From NCBI GenBank assembly GCA_036387135.1, contig DASVUH010000025.1, positions 1 through 64,000 on the forward strand: 64,000 bases of DNA, read 5' to 3'. Made by a program: the position numbers and the translations under genes. Shown here piece by piece: positions 1 through 9,024 of the stretch. The notes under the pieces were generated by a model. The model was not told the DNA's origin and did not search any database. It was given only the letters and a program-made list of their open reading frames with translations. The DNA is from JALZCH01 sp036387135 (GTDB lineage: Bacteria > Acidobacteriota > Blastocatellia > Pyrinomonadales > Pyrinomonadaceae). The number at the start of each line of letters is the position of its first letter. Positions within the stretch are counted from its first letter, which is position 1.

Positions 1-48
1 ATCCGAGCCGCCTTCAATAAAAAGCATCGTAGTCGCACGCTAAATGAT

Positions 49-375
49 TCATATTCTCAGCTCATTTGCCGAGTTTGCTACGGATACCCGGAGGGTCGTT
101 ATCTGCGGCTGGTAACGGCTTCCCGGGGGAATTTGCGCCGCGAAACCGAAACACATCGCCCTGCCCCGTATACTGCCGAACAAAAAGAGCGACGCATTAT
201 CCGTTTTGGCGGCACCGGACACAATTAACGCGAGTTCGATTAGCCCGAGCCGGATAAAAAGGATGATCCCGACAAAAATCGTATTGATAGTGAATTCAAA
301 GTTGTATCCTTCATAGCAATCACCGAACGAGACAAGAACAAGATTCAAGCCGATAAAAAATCCGATGTTTGGCAA
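49..375 (-). CDS. Hypothetical small membrane protein
   Basis: The product is not recognised. Reading the minus strand from a TTG at 373-375 gives 108 residues. The start is supported by an AAGGAG ribosome-binding site at 387-392, 11 nt upstream. The first 55 residues look like a real membrane protein, with a hydrophobic start (PNIGFFIGLNLVLV) and a second helix around residues 30-52. The last third is less protein-like, so the 3' end may have decayed. It lies alone and diverges from the large secreted protein gene downstream. Confidence 0.4.
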   Translation of the reverse strand: MPNIGFFIGLNLVLVSFGDCYEGYNFEFTINTIFVGIILFIRLGLIELALIVSGAAKTDNASLFLFGSIRGRAMCFGFAAQIPPGSRYQPQITTLRVSVANSANELRI

Positions 376-721
376 TTTTACTGTCGCTCCTTAAACGCTG
401 GTGGCAAAAGCTACGAATTATCCTGCGTTCGCGGCTCTTTAGCTCTAATCAGTTTTTATTGAATCAACTGAGTTACAGACGCGCTCTGCGGTATTTGAAT
501 CTCATAAACTAACGCACCAAAACGGAGCGAACATTATCATCTCTTGAAAAAATTTCTAAAAAAATCTGTATTACTGAAGCGGAATAAAAAGACAACGGGA
601 TTCGGCTATACAGACTCGTAAACGAATCACTTGGATTAATGTCGTTCTTCTCGTCGGGATTTCCCCAAAAGTGACGGAAAAGTCGCTTTAACCTATAAAT
701 TTGTCTTAATCTTTTAACGGG

Positions 722-751
722 TTGAACAACTCACCGGCATACGATTATAAT
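722..751 (+). promoter_or_regulatory. Candidate sigma-70 promoter for the delta-60/FG-GAP gene
   Basis: TTGAAC at 722-727 and TATAAT at 746-751 are separated by 18 nt, a near-consensus pair. It would start transcription about 105 nt before the ATG at 864. The rest of the 376-863 interval shows no credible gene. Confidence 0.45.
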
Positions 752-863
752 CTAATCTATTAAGCAATAGAGATGCGCCTCGCTAAATCTTAATAGTGCC
801 GTTAGATTGTTGCTTATCTCATACTCTTTCTGTAAACAAAACGTTAAGAAAGCTGAAGATTAA

Positions 864-2999
864 ATGAATTACTCACAATCGCTTTGCCCAAATCCGGGTA
901 AATCCTTATTTTTCTGTTTATTATTTGTTGTTTTCTCCTTTTTAGGAACTGTGATTGTATATGCCGCACCGGGCTGGCTTGATTTATCCTTTGGCAATGG
1001 CGGAAAGGTTTTGGTTCCAGTCGGAACCGGTGAATTTGCTCGCGACATAAAAGTTCAGTCGGATGGAAAAATTGTTGTTGTCGGCGAAACCACAGTCAGC
1101 AGCAGTCCCAATTATAATCGCGACTTTGCGGTTTTGCGCCTTAACCCTAATGGAACACTGGACTCAAGCTTTGGTAATAACGGAGTGGTGACTACCGATA
1201 TGGGGACCTGGGGTGATACTCCTTTTGCAGTTGCCATTCAACCTGACAATAAGATTGTAGTAGTCGGGCATACTCATTCCGATACTTTTCAGGACATCGC
1301 TTTGGCTCGTTATAACAGTGACGGAAATCTTGATTCTGCATTCGGCAACGGTGGTAAAATCGTAATGCCGCTTACGGATTCTGAAGATTATTTACTCGAT
1401 GTTGTCGTCCAATCGGATGGAAAAATTTTGGCGTCAGGCTTTGCCCGAAAAGATTTTTTTACAAGCGATCTTTTAATTGTTCGTTATATGGAAAATGGCG
1501 TGCCTGACGCAGCTTTCGGTACAAACGGAGTTTTGAAACGTCAAATCACTCAGCGCAGCGTGGCAAGTGCTCTTACTTTGCAATCAGACGGTAAAATTGT
1601 TGTCGCCGGAGATGTAAATAACAGCGGTCAGGATTCATTGCTCCTACGTCTAAATTCAGATGGAACTTTTGATTCCACGTTTGACGGAGATGGTCAAGTT
1701 ATCGTCGAGACTAATATCAGCACTAATTTCTTTAATTCAGTTGAAATTCAGCCTGACGGAAAAATTGTTGCCGCCGGCTCTAGTTTAACTACGGTCAGCG
1801 CTACCGGCGGATATACGGTCGCACGCTTTAATCAAAACGGTTCATTGGACACCAGCTTTGGAAGCAACGGCGTGGTAATAACGCCGATGTGGGGCAATTA
1901 CAACTTTTTACAGGATCTGGCTATTCAATCAGACGGTAGAATCATCGTTTTTGGCTATATCTCGGATTCCAATCAAAATCCGCAGGAATCTGCGCTTGTT
2001 CGTTACACTTCGTCAGGAACGCTCGATACTTCTTTTGGAGTAAACGGAATTGTCAAAACTCCCTTCAGCGATGCGGGTGCTTTTTCAGCAGGTCATTTAC
2101 AATCTGACGGCAAATTGCTCATAGCCAGTCGAAGCGACGGATTCAGCGTTCTACGATTTCAAACCAGAGATAAAGCTCAATTTGATTATGATGGAGACGG
2201 ACGCGCCGACATCTCTGTATTTAGACCGACAAACGGAGCTTGGTATGTTTCGCATTCTTCTAATAATGCGTTTTTTGGAGCCGGCTTTGGACAAAATGGC
2301 GATGTAATTGCTCCGGCGGATTTCGATGGAGATGGACGAACTGATGTTTCCGTTTTCAGAGCGGGATTCTGGCACAGGCTTAATAGCTCAACCAATCAAT
2401 TTGTTGGTCTTCAGTTCGGAATTGCGGAAGATGTCCCGGTTCAGGCTGATTATGACGGGGACGGACGCGCCGATATAGCTGTGTTTCGTCCTTCAAACGG
2501 AACTTGGTATCGAATAAACAGTACAAATAATCAATTTGTCGCATTCAAATGGGGGATAACCGGAGACAAACCTCTAATTGGAGATTTCGATGGCGACCGA
2601 AAAGCTGATTACGTTGTTTTCCGTCCTTCCGTCGGGGCTTGGTATGTCTTGAGAAGCAGTGATAATTCATTCCACGGAGTTAATTTTGGATTAGCCGAAG
2701 ACGTTCCAACACCGGCAGATTATGACTCAGACGGAAAAACTGACATTTCCGTTTTTCGTCCTGCTGCCGGAAGCTGGTATCGAATAAATAGCTCAACGAA
2801 TCAATTCTTCGGTCAGCAGTTTGGTCTATTGGGAGACAAACCTGTCGCAGGAGATTATGACGGTGACGGAAAAACCGATATCGCGGTCTTCAGACCATCG
2901 CAGGGAACTTGGTACATACAGCGTTCTGCGTCCGGTTTCTTTGCTCAGCAATTTGGAACTAATGGAGATACTCCTACTCCTTCTGCCTTTGGGCAATAA
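864..2999 (+). CDS. Secreted delta-60 repeat / FG-GAP-type beta-propeller protein
   Basis: A 711-residue extracellular repeat protein of unknown ligand. A signal peptide covers roughly residues 1-35 (hydrophobic core FFCLLFVVFSFLGTVIV, then an AAP cleavage context). Residues about 37-430 are tandem delta-60 (DUF5122) repeats with the signatures LDSSFG and QSDGKIVV. Residues about 435-711 are FG-GAP/VCBS-like repeats with the signature DYDGDGRADIAVFRPSNGTW, which bind calcium in related propellers. No C-terminal sorting signal is obvious. A strong promoter lies upstream. The next large gene carries the same delta-60 module, so the pair probably arose by duplication and domain exchange. Surface attachment or display is an inference from family. 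Confidence 0.85.
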   Translation: MNYSQSLCPNPGKSLFFCLLFVVFSFLGTVIVYAAPGWLDLSFGNGGKVLVPVGTGEFARDIKVQSDGKIVVVGETTVSSSPNYNRDFAVLRLNPNGTLDSSFGNNGVVTTDMGTWGDTPFAVAIQPDNKIVVVGHTHSDTFQDIALARYNSDGNLDSAFGNGGKIVMPLTDSEDYLLDVVVQSDGKILASGFARKDFFTSDLLIVRYMENGVPDAAFGTNGVLKRQITQRSVASALTLQSDGKIVVAGDVNNSGQDSLLLRLNSDGTFDSTFDGDGQVIVETNISTNFFNSVEIQPDGKIVAAGSSLTTVSATGGYTVARFNQNGSLDTSFGSNGVVITPMWGNYNFLQDLAIQSDGRIIVFGYISDSNQNPQESALVRYTSSGTLDTSFGVNGIVKTPFSDAGAFSAGHLQSDGKLLIASRSDGFSVLRFQTRDKAQFDYDGDGRADISVFRPTNGAWYVSHSSNNAFFGAGFGQNGDVIAPADFDGDGRTDVSVFRAGFWHRLNSSTNQFVGLQFGIAEDVPVQADYDGDGRADIAVFRPSNGTWYRINSTNNQFVAFKWGITGDKPLIGDFDGDRKADYVVFRPSVGAWYVLRSSDNSFHGVNFGLAEDVPTPADYDSDGKTDISVFRPAAGSWYRINSSTNQFFGQQFGLLGDKPVAGDYDGDGKTDIAVFRPSQGTWYIQRSASGFFAQQFGTNGDTPTPSAFGQ

Positions 3000-3070
3000 T
3001 TATCATTCTCTTTGAGAAGCGATAAAACATTACAATTAATATTTTTTTTCCATGAAAGAATAACAACAAA

Positions 3071-3331
3071 ATGCTTCACCTTGCTCAGAAAGATAACTCA
3101 CGGGTAATTATCCGTTTATCGATATTTACTTTAATAGATTTTGCCCGGCTTACTTTTCGGCGAACAAGGTTAGTCACGGAGCAAGATTTCCGCTCTGAAA
3201 ATGTAAAAAGCTTTTTCAACGAAACACGACTACTCTCCTTAAAAGATTTAAAAGCTATTGGCAACCTTCAAATGATGAGTGAATATGACTCGTTGATCGA
3301 ATCGGTCCGAAAAACAATAGTCAAATACTAA
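3071..3331 (+). CDS. Doubtful 86-aa ORF between the two repeat proteins
   Basis: An open frame of 86 codons fills the 350-nt space between the two secreted proteins. No ribosome-binding site precedes its ATG and no family is recognised. The middle (RSENVKSFFNETRLLSLKDL) is plausible as a helical protein, so it could be the tail of a decayed gene. It may equally be chance. Confidence 0.22.
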   Translation: MLHLAQKDNSRVIIRLSIFTLIDFARLTFRRTRLVTEQDFRSENVKSFFNETRLLSLKDLKAIGNLQMMSEYDSLIESVRKTIVKY

Positions 3332-3350
3332 AATCTTTCTGAGGATAATA

Positions 3351-6149
3351 ATGCAGCCTCAAATACCTTTACACAATCTGGAGATAACAAAAAACAGTAT
3401 TTTTTATATGCAAGTAACTGGAAAGAATCTTTTGGTACACATTTTTGTCGTGTGCCTGATCGGGTTGTTTTTTATTAATAGGATTAACGCTCAGCAGGGA
3501 GGTTTTCAAGAACCTAATGTTAACAATCCTATTACCAGGATGATTTTACAGCCAGATGGCAAAATTCTTATCGGCGGCATTTTCTCTACCGTTAATGGTC
3601 AGCCTCGCAACTTTTTAGCGCGGCTAAATAATAACGGCACGCTCGACGGTACTTTTCAAAACCCCATTATCAACGGCGTGAGCGTAAACGCAATAGCCCT
3701 TCAACCGGATGGGAAAATCCTGGTTGGAGGAGATTTCAGATTCGCCGGCGGGCAGGAACGCAACAATTTAGCGCGATTTAATGCGGACGGTTCGCTGGAC
3801 GCGGGTTTTAACCCATCCGTAAACAACGACGTTTTAGCAATTCTGCCTCAACCGGATGGAAAAATTCTTATTGGCGGGGAATTTACAATAGTCGGCGGAG
3901 AATCACGCAGCAAAATTGCACGTCTAAACCCCAATGGCACTCTCGATTCAACATTTCAGAATGTTAACATCAGTCATACCAATGCGGGCGCAATTACCTT
4001 TGTTACAAAAATTGAATTGCAATCGGATGGTAGAATCATAATAGGCGGCTATTTCAATCTTGTTAATGGACAAGCGCGAACCGTGGTTGCAAGGTTAAAT
4101 TTAGACGGCTCGCTTGATACCTCATTTCAAAATCCAAATATCGGGGACTCAAATTTCACTGCGGCATATGCGCTCGCTTTACAACCGGACGGCAAGCTCC
4201 TGGTTGGAGGTTACTTCTCAACGGTCGCCGGACAACCGCGACAAGGCGTAATCCGCCTTAATACGGACGGGACACTTGATACGAGTTTTCAAAACCCGGA
4301 TTTTACAAGTATTGGTTCAATCTCTGTCAATGGTTTAGTGTTACAGCCGGATGGGCGCATTCTTATTTGGGGAGCCTTCAATTCAGTTGCAGGACAAACG
4401 CGAAAACAAGTGGCGCGGCTTAATCAAAATGGTTCGTTAGATACGAGTTTTAGGGATCCGGACGTCAGCGATGGCTCTGTCAACGCTTTAGTTTTACAAA
4501 CCGACGGTCGAATTCTGATTGCCGGATATTACACCTCTGTTGGCGGGAGATCCCGACACAACATTACGCGCCTGGCGGCGGACGGATCGCTTGACGTTTT
4601 ATTGCCGATGACCTTTACAGTTACGAAAACGGCAGATACTAATGACGGGGTCTGTGATACGGATTGTTCTCTGCGCGAAGCAATTATAGCAGCGAACTTA
4701 TCTGACAGTGACGACACGATTCAATTCGATCCAAGTGTGTTTAGCAGCGCCCAAACAATCACACTTACTAATGGTCAATTGGGAGTCTGTAACAACGGCA
4801 GTTTAGTAATTAACGGCACAAACGCAAATCGGCTGATAATTTCAGGTAATAATCAAAGCCGGGTTTTCAGAATCTTTGGAGGAACTGCCGCAACCTTTAA
4901 TAACCTTACAATTTCGAATGGCAAAGCAGAGCCGGGCGATTTTAGCGGTTGCCCTGCTGTTCTTGGCAGTGACTTTAGTGTCGGCGGAGGTGCGATTGAA
5001 AATCGCGGAACTTTATCAATTAACAATTCAATTATCAGCAACAATTCAGGCGGCACGGGTGGCGGACTGGCAAACGTCCACGGAACAGCCACAATAACTA
5101 ATTCAATTATCAATAACAATCAAGCAAGCAGCGGCTATGGAGGAATTGCCAATATAGGAACTGATATTCCTAACGTTGGTATAATGACTTTAGTCAATTC
5201 GCAAGTAAGCAACAACAAAGCACCTTTTGAATTAGGTAATGGCGGAGGCGGTATCGGAAACTCAAACAGAGCGACATTAAACCTGATTAATTCAACCGTC
5301 AATAACAACGCAACAACTTCGCAGGGCGGTGGAATAAGAAATCTGAGGGCTACATTAATAGTCAGAAATTCAACCATCAGCGGCAACAACGCCAAAGATG
5401 GCGGCGGAATTTATAATGACTCAATTGTAAATCTGTTAAATGCAACCATCGCCTTTAATCAAGCAAACACAGGGGGAGGTGTTTGTTTCGAAAATACATT
5501 TACTCCAAACACCGGAACAAATTCTCGCAATACAATTATCAGCAATAATACAGCTAATTCGGCTCCCGACATTTTCGAGAGGCTCAATTCTCAAGGCTAT
5601 AATTTAATAGGAAATAGCTCGGGAGCTTCTATAACCGGTGATATAACCGGAAACTTACTCAATGTTGATCCATTTCTTGACCCTGTTTTGCGAAGCAGCG
5701 GCACTTCAACTTTAACTCACGCTTTATTAGCGAATAGTCCTGCTGTTGATAAAGGAGGTGCGGCGGCGGGCATAACTACGGACCAGCGTGGTTTGCCGCG
5801 CCCGATTGATTTTCAAGAGATTTCAAATGCAGGCGGAGGAGACGGCAGTGATATTGGTGCGTTTGAGGTTCAGCCAACACAGTCTTCCGCAAGCGTTTCA
5901 ATCAGCGGGCGGGTTATCAACAGGGTGGGGCGCGGCATCGGCAATGTGCGTGTGACAATGACAAATTCAATTGGAGAAACACGAATTGCAGCGACAAATC
6001 CATTCGGTTATTACCGTTTCTTGAATACTCCGGCGGGCAACACTTACACGATTGGCATAGCTGCCAAGAAATATACCTTTAGTCAATCTTCACAAATGTT
6101 ATTACCTGTTGCAGACATAGATGGGGTAAACTTTATTGCTGATAATTAA
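3351..6149 (+). CDS. Secreted delta-60 / CSLREA / parallel beta-helix protein with C-terminal carboxypeptidase-like domain
   Basis: A 932-residue secreted protein. The start at 3351 is preferred because GAGG (3341-3344) lies 6 nt upstream; an ATG at 3408 would shorten the signal peptide, whose core is LVHIFVVCLIGLFFI ending INAQ. Domains in order: delta-60 repeats (about 50-415, units QPDGKILIGG and NGTLDTSFQN); a CSLREA motif (about 421-443, DTDCSLREAI); a parallel beta-helix rich in Asn and Gly (about 450-750, IINNNQA, STISGNNA); a choice-of-anchor-Q type end (about 754-840, SPAVDKGG ... DIGAFE); and a carboxypeptidase-regulatory-like Ig fold (about 847-932). This architecture is typical of large surface proteins in Acidobacteriota and Chloroflexota. 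Its ligand is unknown. Confidence 0.85.
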   Translation: MQPQIPLHNLEITKNSIFYMQVTGKNLLVHIFVVCLIGLFFINRINAQQGGFQEPNVNNPITRMILQPDGKILIGGIFSTVNGQPRNFLARLNNNGTLDGTFQNPIINGVSVNAIALQPDGKILVGGDFRFAGGQERNNLARFNADGSLDAGFNPSVNNDVLAILPQPDGKILIGGEFTIVGGESRSKIARLNPNGTLDSTFQNVNISHTNAGAITFVTKIELQSDGRIIIGGYFNLVNGQARTVVARLNLDGSLDTSFQNPNIGDSNFTAAYALALQPDGKLLVGGYFSTVAGQPRQGVIRLNTDGTLDTSFQNPDFTSIGSISVNGLVLQPDGRILIWGAFNSVAGQTRKQVARLNQNGSLDTSFRDPDVSDGSVNALVLQTDGRILIAGYYTSVGGRSRHNITRLAADGSLDVLLPMTFTVTKTADTNDGVCDTDCSLREAIIAANLSDSDDTIQFDPSVFSSAQTITLTNGQLGVCNNGSLVINGTNANRLIISGNNQSRVFRIFGGTAATFNNLTISNGKAEPGDFSGCPAVLGSDFSVGGGAIENRGTLSINNSIISNNSGGTGGGLANVHGTATITNSIINNNQASSGYGGIANIGTDIPNVGIMTLVNSQVSNNKAPFELGNGGGGIGNSNRATLNLINSTVNNNATTSQGGGIRNLRATLIVRNSTISGNNAKDGGGIYNDSIVNLLNATIAFNQANTGGGVCFENTFTPNTGTNSRNTIISNNTANSAPDIFERLNSQGYNLIGNSSGASITGDITGNLLNVDPFLDPVLRSSGTSTLTHALLANSPAVDKGGAAAGITTDQRGLPRPIDFQEISNAGGGDGSDIGAFEVQPTQSSASVSISGRVINRVGRGIGNVRVTMTNSIGETRIAATNPFGYYRFLNTPAGNTYTIGIAAKKYTFSQSSQMLLPVADIDGVNFIADN

Positions 6150-6185
6150 AGCATTTATTTGCTTCCATCATTATGAATTTTGATT

Positions 6186-6217
6186 GAGGAGAGTTCATGA
6201 TGACTCTCCTTTTTTTT
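6186..6217 (+). terminator. Rho-independent terminator after the beta-helix gene
   Basis: GGAGAGT at 6188-6194 pairs perfectly with ACTCTCC at 6203-6209 around an 8-nt loop. Eight T residues (6210-6217) follow directly. It separates the secreted protein gene from the zinc-ribbon gene 40 nt further on. Confidence 0.8.
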
Positions 6218-6249
6218 CAAAAGATGTTCCAGATAGAGAGTTGTAAATT

Positions 6250-6762
6250 ATGTTTTGTCCAAACTGTGGAAAAGGCGAGAACGCACCAGACACATATTGC
6301 CGGAACTGCGGGACGTTTTTAACGGATTTGTCCGGCAACACGTCCCTTATAAACCGAATTATCGGGGCGAACACGCCGGAAAAAAGAGTCAACGTCGGGC
6401 TGTCGTTCGACGCGCTGACTCTCGTTTTCAGTTCACTGCTGCTCGTTTTTCTGTTCGGCTATTTCGACGGGCGTTACACGAGAACGGGCGAGGCAGCGCC
6501 GCCGATAATTTATTTCGTTTACGCTTTTCTGGGATTCACGGCAATCTGGCAACTGCTGAGTTTAATTGTCGGCGTTTCGCACAAAAACAAACTGCGCGGC
6601 AGAAACAAAGACAATACTTCGACCGGTGACAAAGCGAACGAAATCGCCGATTCGCCCGTCGCGGCAAATAATCTTTTGCCGCCCGCCGATGCTCGAAACG
6701 TCGTACCGCCGAGCGTCGCGGAAAACACAACCAGACATCTCGACAAAATTCCCCGCGAATGA
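6250..6762 (+). CDS. Zinc-ribbon membrane protein
   Basis: A 170-residue protein of unknown role. The N-terminus is a classic zinc ribbon with two CxxC knuckles (CPNCG at 3-7 and CRNCG at 17-21). Two transmembrane helices follow, at about 53-75 (LTLVFSSLLLVFLFGYF) and 85-107 (IIYFVYAFLGFTAIWQLLSLIV). The C-terminal 60 residues are polar and probably disordered. The layout is a cytoplasmic zinc ribbon tethered to the inner membrane, common in uncharacterised bacterial proteins. A terminator upstream and a separate promoter downstream suggest it is transcribed alone. Confidence 0.7.
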   Translation: MFCPNCGKGENAPDTYCRNCGTFLTDLSGNTSLINRIIGANTPEKRVNVGLSFDALTLVFSSLLLVFLFGYFDGRYTRTGEAAPPIIYFVYAFLGFTAIWQLLSLIVGVSHKNKLRGRNKDNTSTGDKANEIADSPVAANNLLPPADARNVVPPSVAENTTRHLDKIPRE

Positions 6763-6841
6763 CAGCCGCATCGAGAAAAATAAAATTTTCGCCCAGAAAT
6801 TCAACTTCAAAATCGCATTTTCCGACGATTTCCTACTAAGT

Positions 6842-6900
6842 CCTACAAGAGTAGTTGACGTGCGGGTCAACTTGTATTATTCTTTTCCTACTAGAGTAGG
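6842..6900 (+). promoter_or_regulatory. Promoter of the BlaI-type repressor operon with two dyad operators
   Basis: TTGACG at 6855-6860 with TATTCT at 6878-6883 (17-nt spacing) or TATTAT at 6875-6880 forms the promoter. Two related dyads flank it: CCTACAAGAGTAGT (6842-6855), touching the -35 box, and CCTACTAGAGTAGG (6887-6900), at the expected start of transcription. The second has perfect 6-nt arms around AG. BlaI/MecI repressors bind short dyads of this TAC...GTA kind, so autorepression is likely. A third dyad, GTTGAC/GTCAAC (6854-6859 and 6866-6871), overlaps the -35. Confidence 0.65.
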
Positions 6901-6914
6901 AGCTTGAGGGTAGA

Positions 6915-7310
6915 ATGAAAAATAAACCTTCGGAAAAACTGGGCGAGCGCGAACTCGATATTATGCAGTCGCTTTGGAAATTAGAGCGAGCGACTGTCGC
7001 GCAAGTGCAGGAAGATTTGCGCGAACAGGGCGATGACATCGCCTACACGACGATTCAAACGATGCTGAACCGCTTGGAAGCGAAAGAACTGGTCGCGCGC
7101 GACGATTCCGAGCGAACGCACCGTTATTACGCAATTCTCGAAGAACGAGCGGTCGCCGGCAGCGCGCTTGAGCGTCTCATCAAACGCTTTTTCCGAGGCT
7201 CTACCGAAGCTCTGGCGACTCGTCTGGTGGAAAAGGATTTGACGCCGAAAGAGTTGGCGCGGATTCAGAATTTGATTGACAAACACCGAACGGAGGAGCC
7301 GGAAAAATGA
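6915..7310 (+). CDS. BlaI/MecI/CopY-family transcriptional repressor
   Basis: A 131-residue winged-helix repressor. The N-terminal half has the family pattern (LGERELDIMQSLWKLERATVAQVQEDL, then YTTIQTMLNRLEAKELV as recognition helix and wing lead-in). The C-terminal half is the helical dimerisation region in which related repressors are cleaved or displaced. A GAGGG Shine-Dalgarno sequence lies just before the ATG, and operator-like dyads lie 15-70 nt upstream. The stop codon overlaps the start of the M56 protease gene (ATGA at 7307-7310), the standard two-gene sensor/repressor arrangement. What signal it answers to here is not visible; the serine hydrolase downstream is a plausible target. 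Confidence 0.9.
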   Translation: MKNKPSEKLGERELDIMQSLWKLERATVAQVQEDLREQGDDIAYTTIQTMLNRLEAKELVARDDSERTHRYYAILEERAVAGSALERLIKRFFRGSTEALATRLVEKDLTPKELARIQNLIDKHRTEEPEK

Positions 7311-8902
7311 TCCAGAATTCCGACCCGGTTTTATTTGCCGTCAATTTAGCCTTTAATCTTTTGCTTTTCGGCTGTCTGATAGCCGCCGGCGTTGCCGTCG
7401 CCTTTCGATTGATAAAAAACGCGAATCCGCGCTTGCGTTATCTAATCGCTGTGGCGGCTTTTCTGTTTGCCGCGATCCTCCCGCTCGCCTTCACGCTGAT
7501 CGGCTCCGTTAATTGGGACAAGTTTATCGAGACGAAAAACATCGGCGACGGAAAATCTTTTGATGGTATTTTCTCAGAGCGAACTTTCGCCATCGCGGCG
7601 GAAATCGCTTCGCTCCCTCCAAAGCCTGAGCCTGAAAAAACGTTAAGCGATTATCTGAATAATTTTACCGCCGCGCTCGCCGACTCTTTTGCGGGAAAAA
7701 TTCTTTTCGGTCTTTGGGTTCCGGGCGCGATTGGTTTTGCTTTCCGAGACGTTTTTGCTCTTTGGCAATTGAGAAAGATGGGTCAATTTTGGCGCGAGGC
7801 GACCGTTTCGGAGCGAAAGGAACTGGCTGTTCCAGATGATATTTCGCTCCGTTTCGGAGAAGAAAGTCCCGCGACAGTCGGGCTTTTTTATCCCGTGATA
7901 GTTTTGCCGAAAAGTTTTCCCGATGATCTGTCGCTCTTGCAAAAGCGCTTCATTGTTCGGCACGAATTGTCTCACGCCAGATGGCGCGACCCGCTGGTGA
8001 ACTTTATTTTGCGCCTGATGCGAGCCGCGTTTTGGCTCAGTCCCGCGCTGTGGATGCTCGAATGGATTGTCGCGGGCGAAAGAGAAACGGCGGCTGATCG
8101 GGCAGCCGTGGGAAACCGCTCGCCAAACGAATCGGAATCCGAAAACGCCCGGTTAAATTACGCGACGACGCTCATTTCAGTGGCGAAGCATTTTAACTCC
8201 GACGCGCGGCGTGGCTCTCTTCTCGGCGCGAACACCGTCGGTCTTTATAACGGCAGTATTCTTGAAAACCGTGTGCGCCGCTTGCTGGCTCGTTCGTCAA
8301 AAACGACGAATTTCCGCATTCTTCTGGCGGCGGCTATTTTGGCGGGAGGCTTTGCCGGATTATTTTTTATGCCGGTCGCTTTTCGAGTTGAGGCGATAAA
8401 GCGTGACGCGCAGGCGGCGGCTGTTATTGAAAATCAAGAAACAGATGAATCGTTACAAAGCGAAAACGCAAACGGTTCACAATCTCACAACGTGCAAAAT
8501 GAGCCGCCGCGCCTTATTGGTTTTAAAAATAAGGAAATGAAAACCGAGACTGACATTTCAAATCAAAACGGAAACAAGCCGCAACAATTCTCAAGGTCGG
8601 GGACGGAAAACTATCAGATACCGCGAGTCATCATGGTAAAGCGGAAATCGCCCGGAACATGGAACGACGATGCAGTTGATAGTTCCGAAGATTTAATGCG
8701 AAAACTCGGCGAAGAAGATGCCAGGCGAAGCGGGCTACGGCAAAAGCTGGACGAGTTGAGCGGCAAAGTTCAGGGTCTGGACGAAGCCAGAAAAAATTTG
8801 GGAAGCAGTATTCCGCAAGTGCGCCAAAAGGCTGCCAGTCAGATAGATTCGCTGATGCGGCAAGCGCAAACGGTCAACGATTCCGGTCGGAAATCGAACT
8901 AG
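7307..8902 (+). CDS. M56-family (BlaR1-type) membrane zinc metalloprotease
   Basis: A 531-residue integral membrane protease, translationally coupled to the repressor upstream. Hydrophobic segments lie near residues 8-35, 42-66, 130-150 and 335-355. The catalytic zinc motif is HELSH at 219-223, with a downstream GERETAADR (about 257-265) supplying the third ligand. In characterised relatives this domain destroys the BlaI-type repressor after a signal. The C-terminal 160 residues, outside the last membrane segment, are polar with a coiled-coil stretch (about 460-525). No penicillin-binding sensor domain is present, so the signal is probably not direct beta-lactam acylation as in BlaR1. Confidence 0.88.
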   Translation: MIQNSDPVLFAVNLAFNLLLFGCLIAAGVAVAFRLIKNANPRLRYLIAVAAFLFAAILPLAFTLIGSVNWDKFIETKNIGDGKSFDGIFSERTFAIAAEIASLPPKPEPEKTLSDYLNNFTAALADSFAGKILFGLWVPGAIGFAFRDVFALWQLRKMGQFWREATVSERKELAVPDDISLRFGEESPATVGLFYPVIVLPKSFPDDLSLLQKRFIVRHELSHARWRDPLVNFILRLMRAAFWLSPALWMLEWIVAGERETAADRAAVGNRSPNESESENARLNYATTLISVAKHFNSDARRGSLLGANTVGLYNGSILENRVRRLLARSSKTTNFRILLAAAILAGGFAGLFFMPVAFRVEAIKRDAQAAAVIENQETDESLQSENANGSQSHNVQNEPPRLIGFKNKEMKTETDISNQNGNKPQQFSRSGTENYQIPRVIMVKRKSPGTWNDDAVDSSEDLMRKLGEEDARRSGLRQKLDELSGKVQGLDEARKNLGSSIPQVRQKAASQIDSLMRQAQTVNDSGRKSN

Positions 8903-9024
8903 AAAACTAAACGCCCGACATCTACCGAAACTCTGAAACGAGGAAATCAATTTTCGCTCGAACGGATACCGGTGTGCGAAAAATCGGAGGCTTTACCGAA
9001 AGCAAAATAAAAAGATTAACCCAT

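Noticed and set aside
66..257. A 63-codon plus-strand frame at the left edge
   Set aside because: No ribosome-binding site and low-quality composition; the opposite strand frame is the better candidate.
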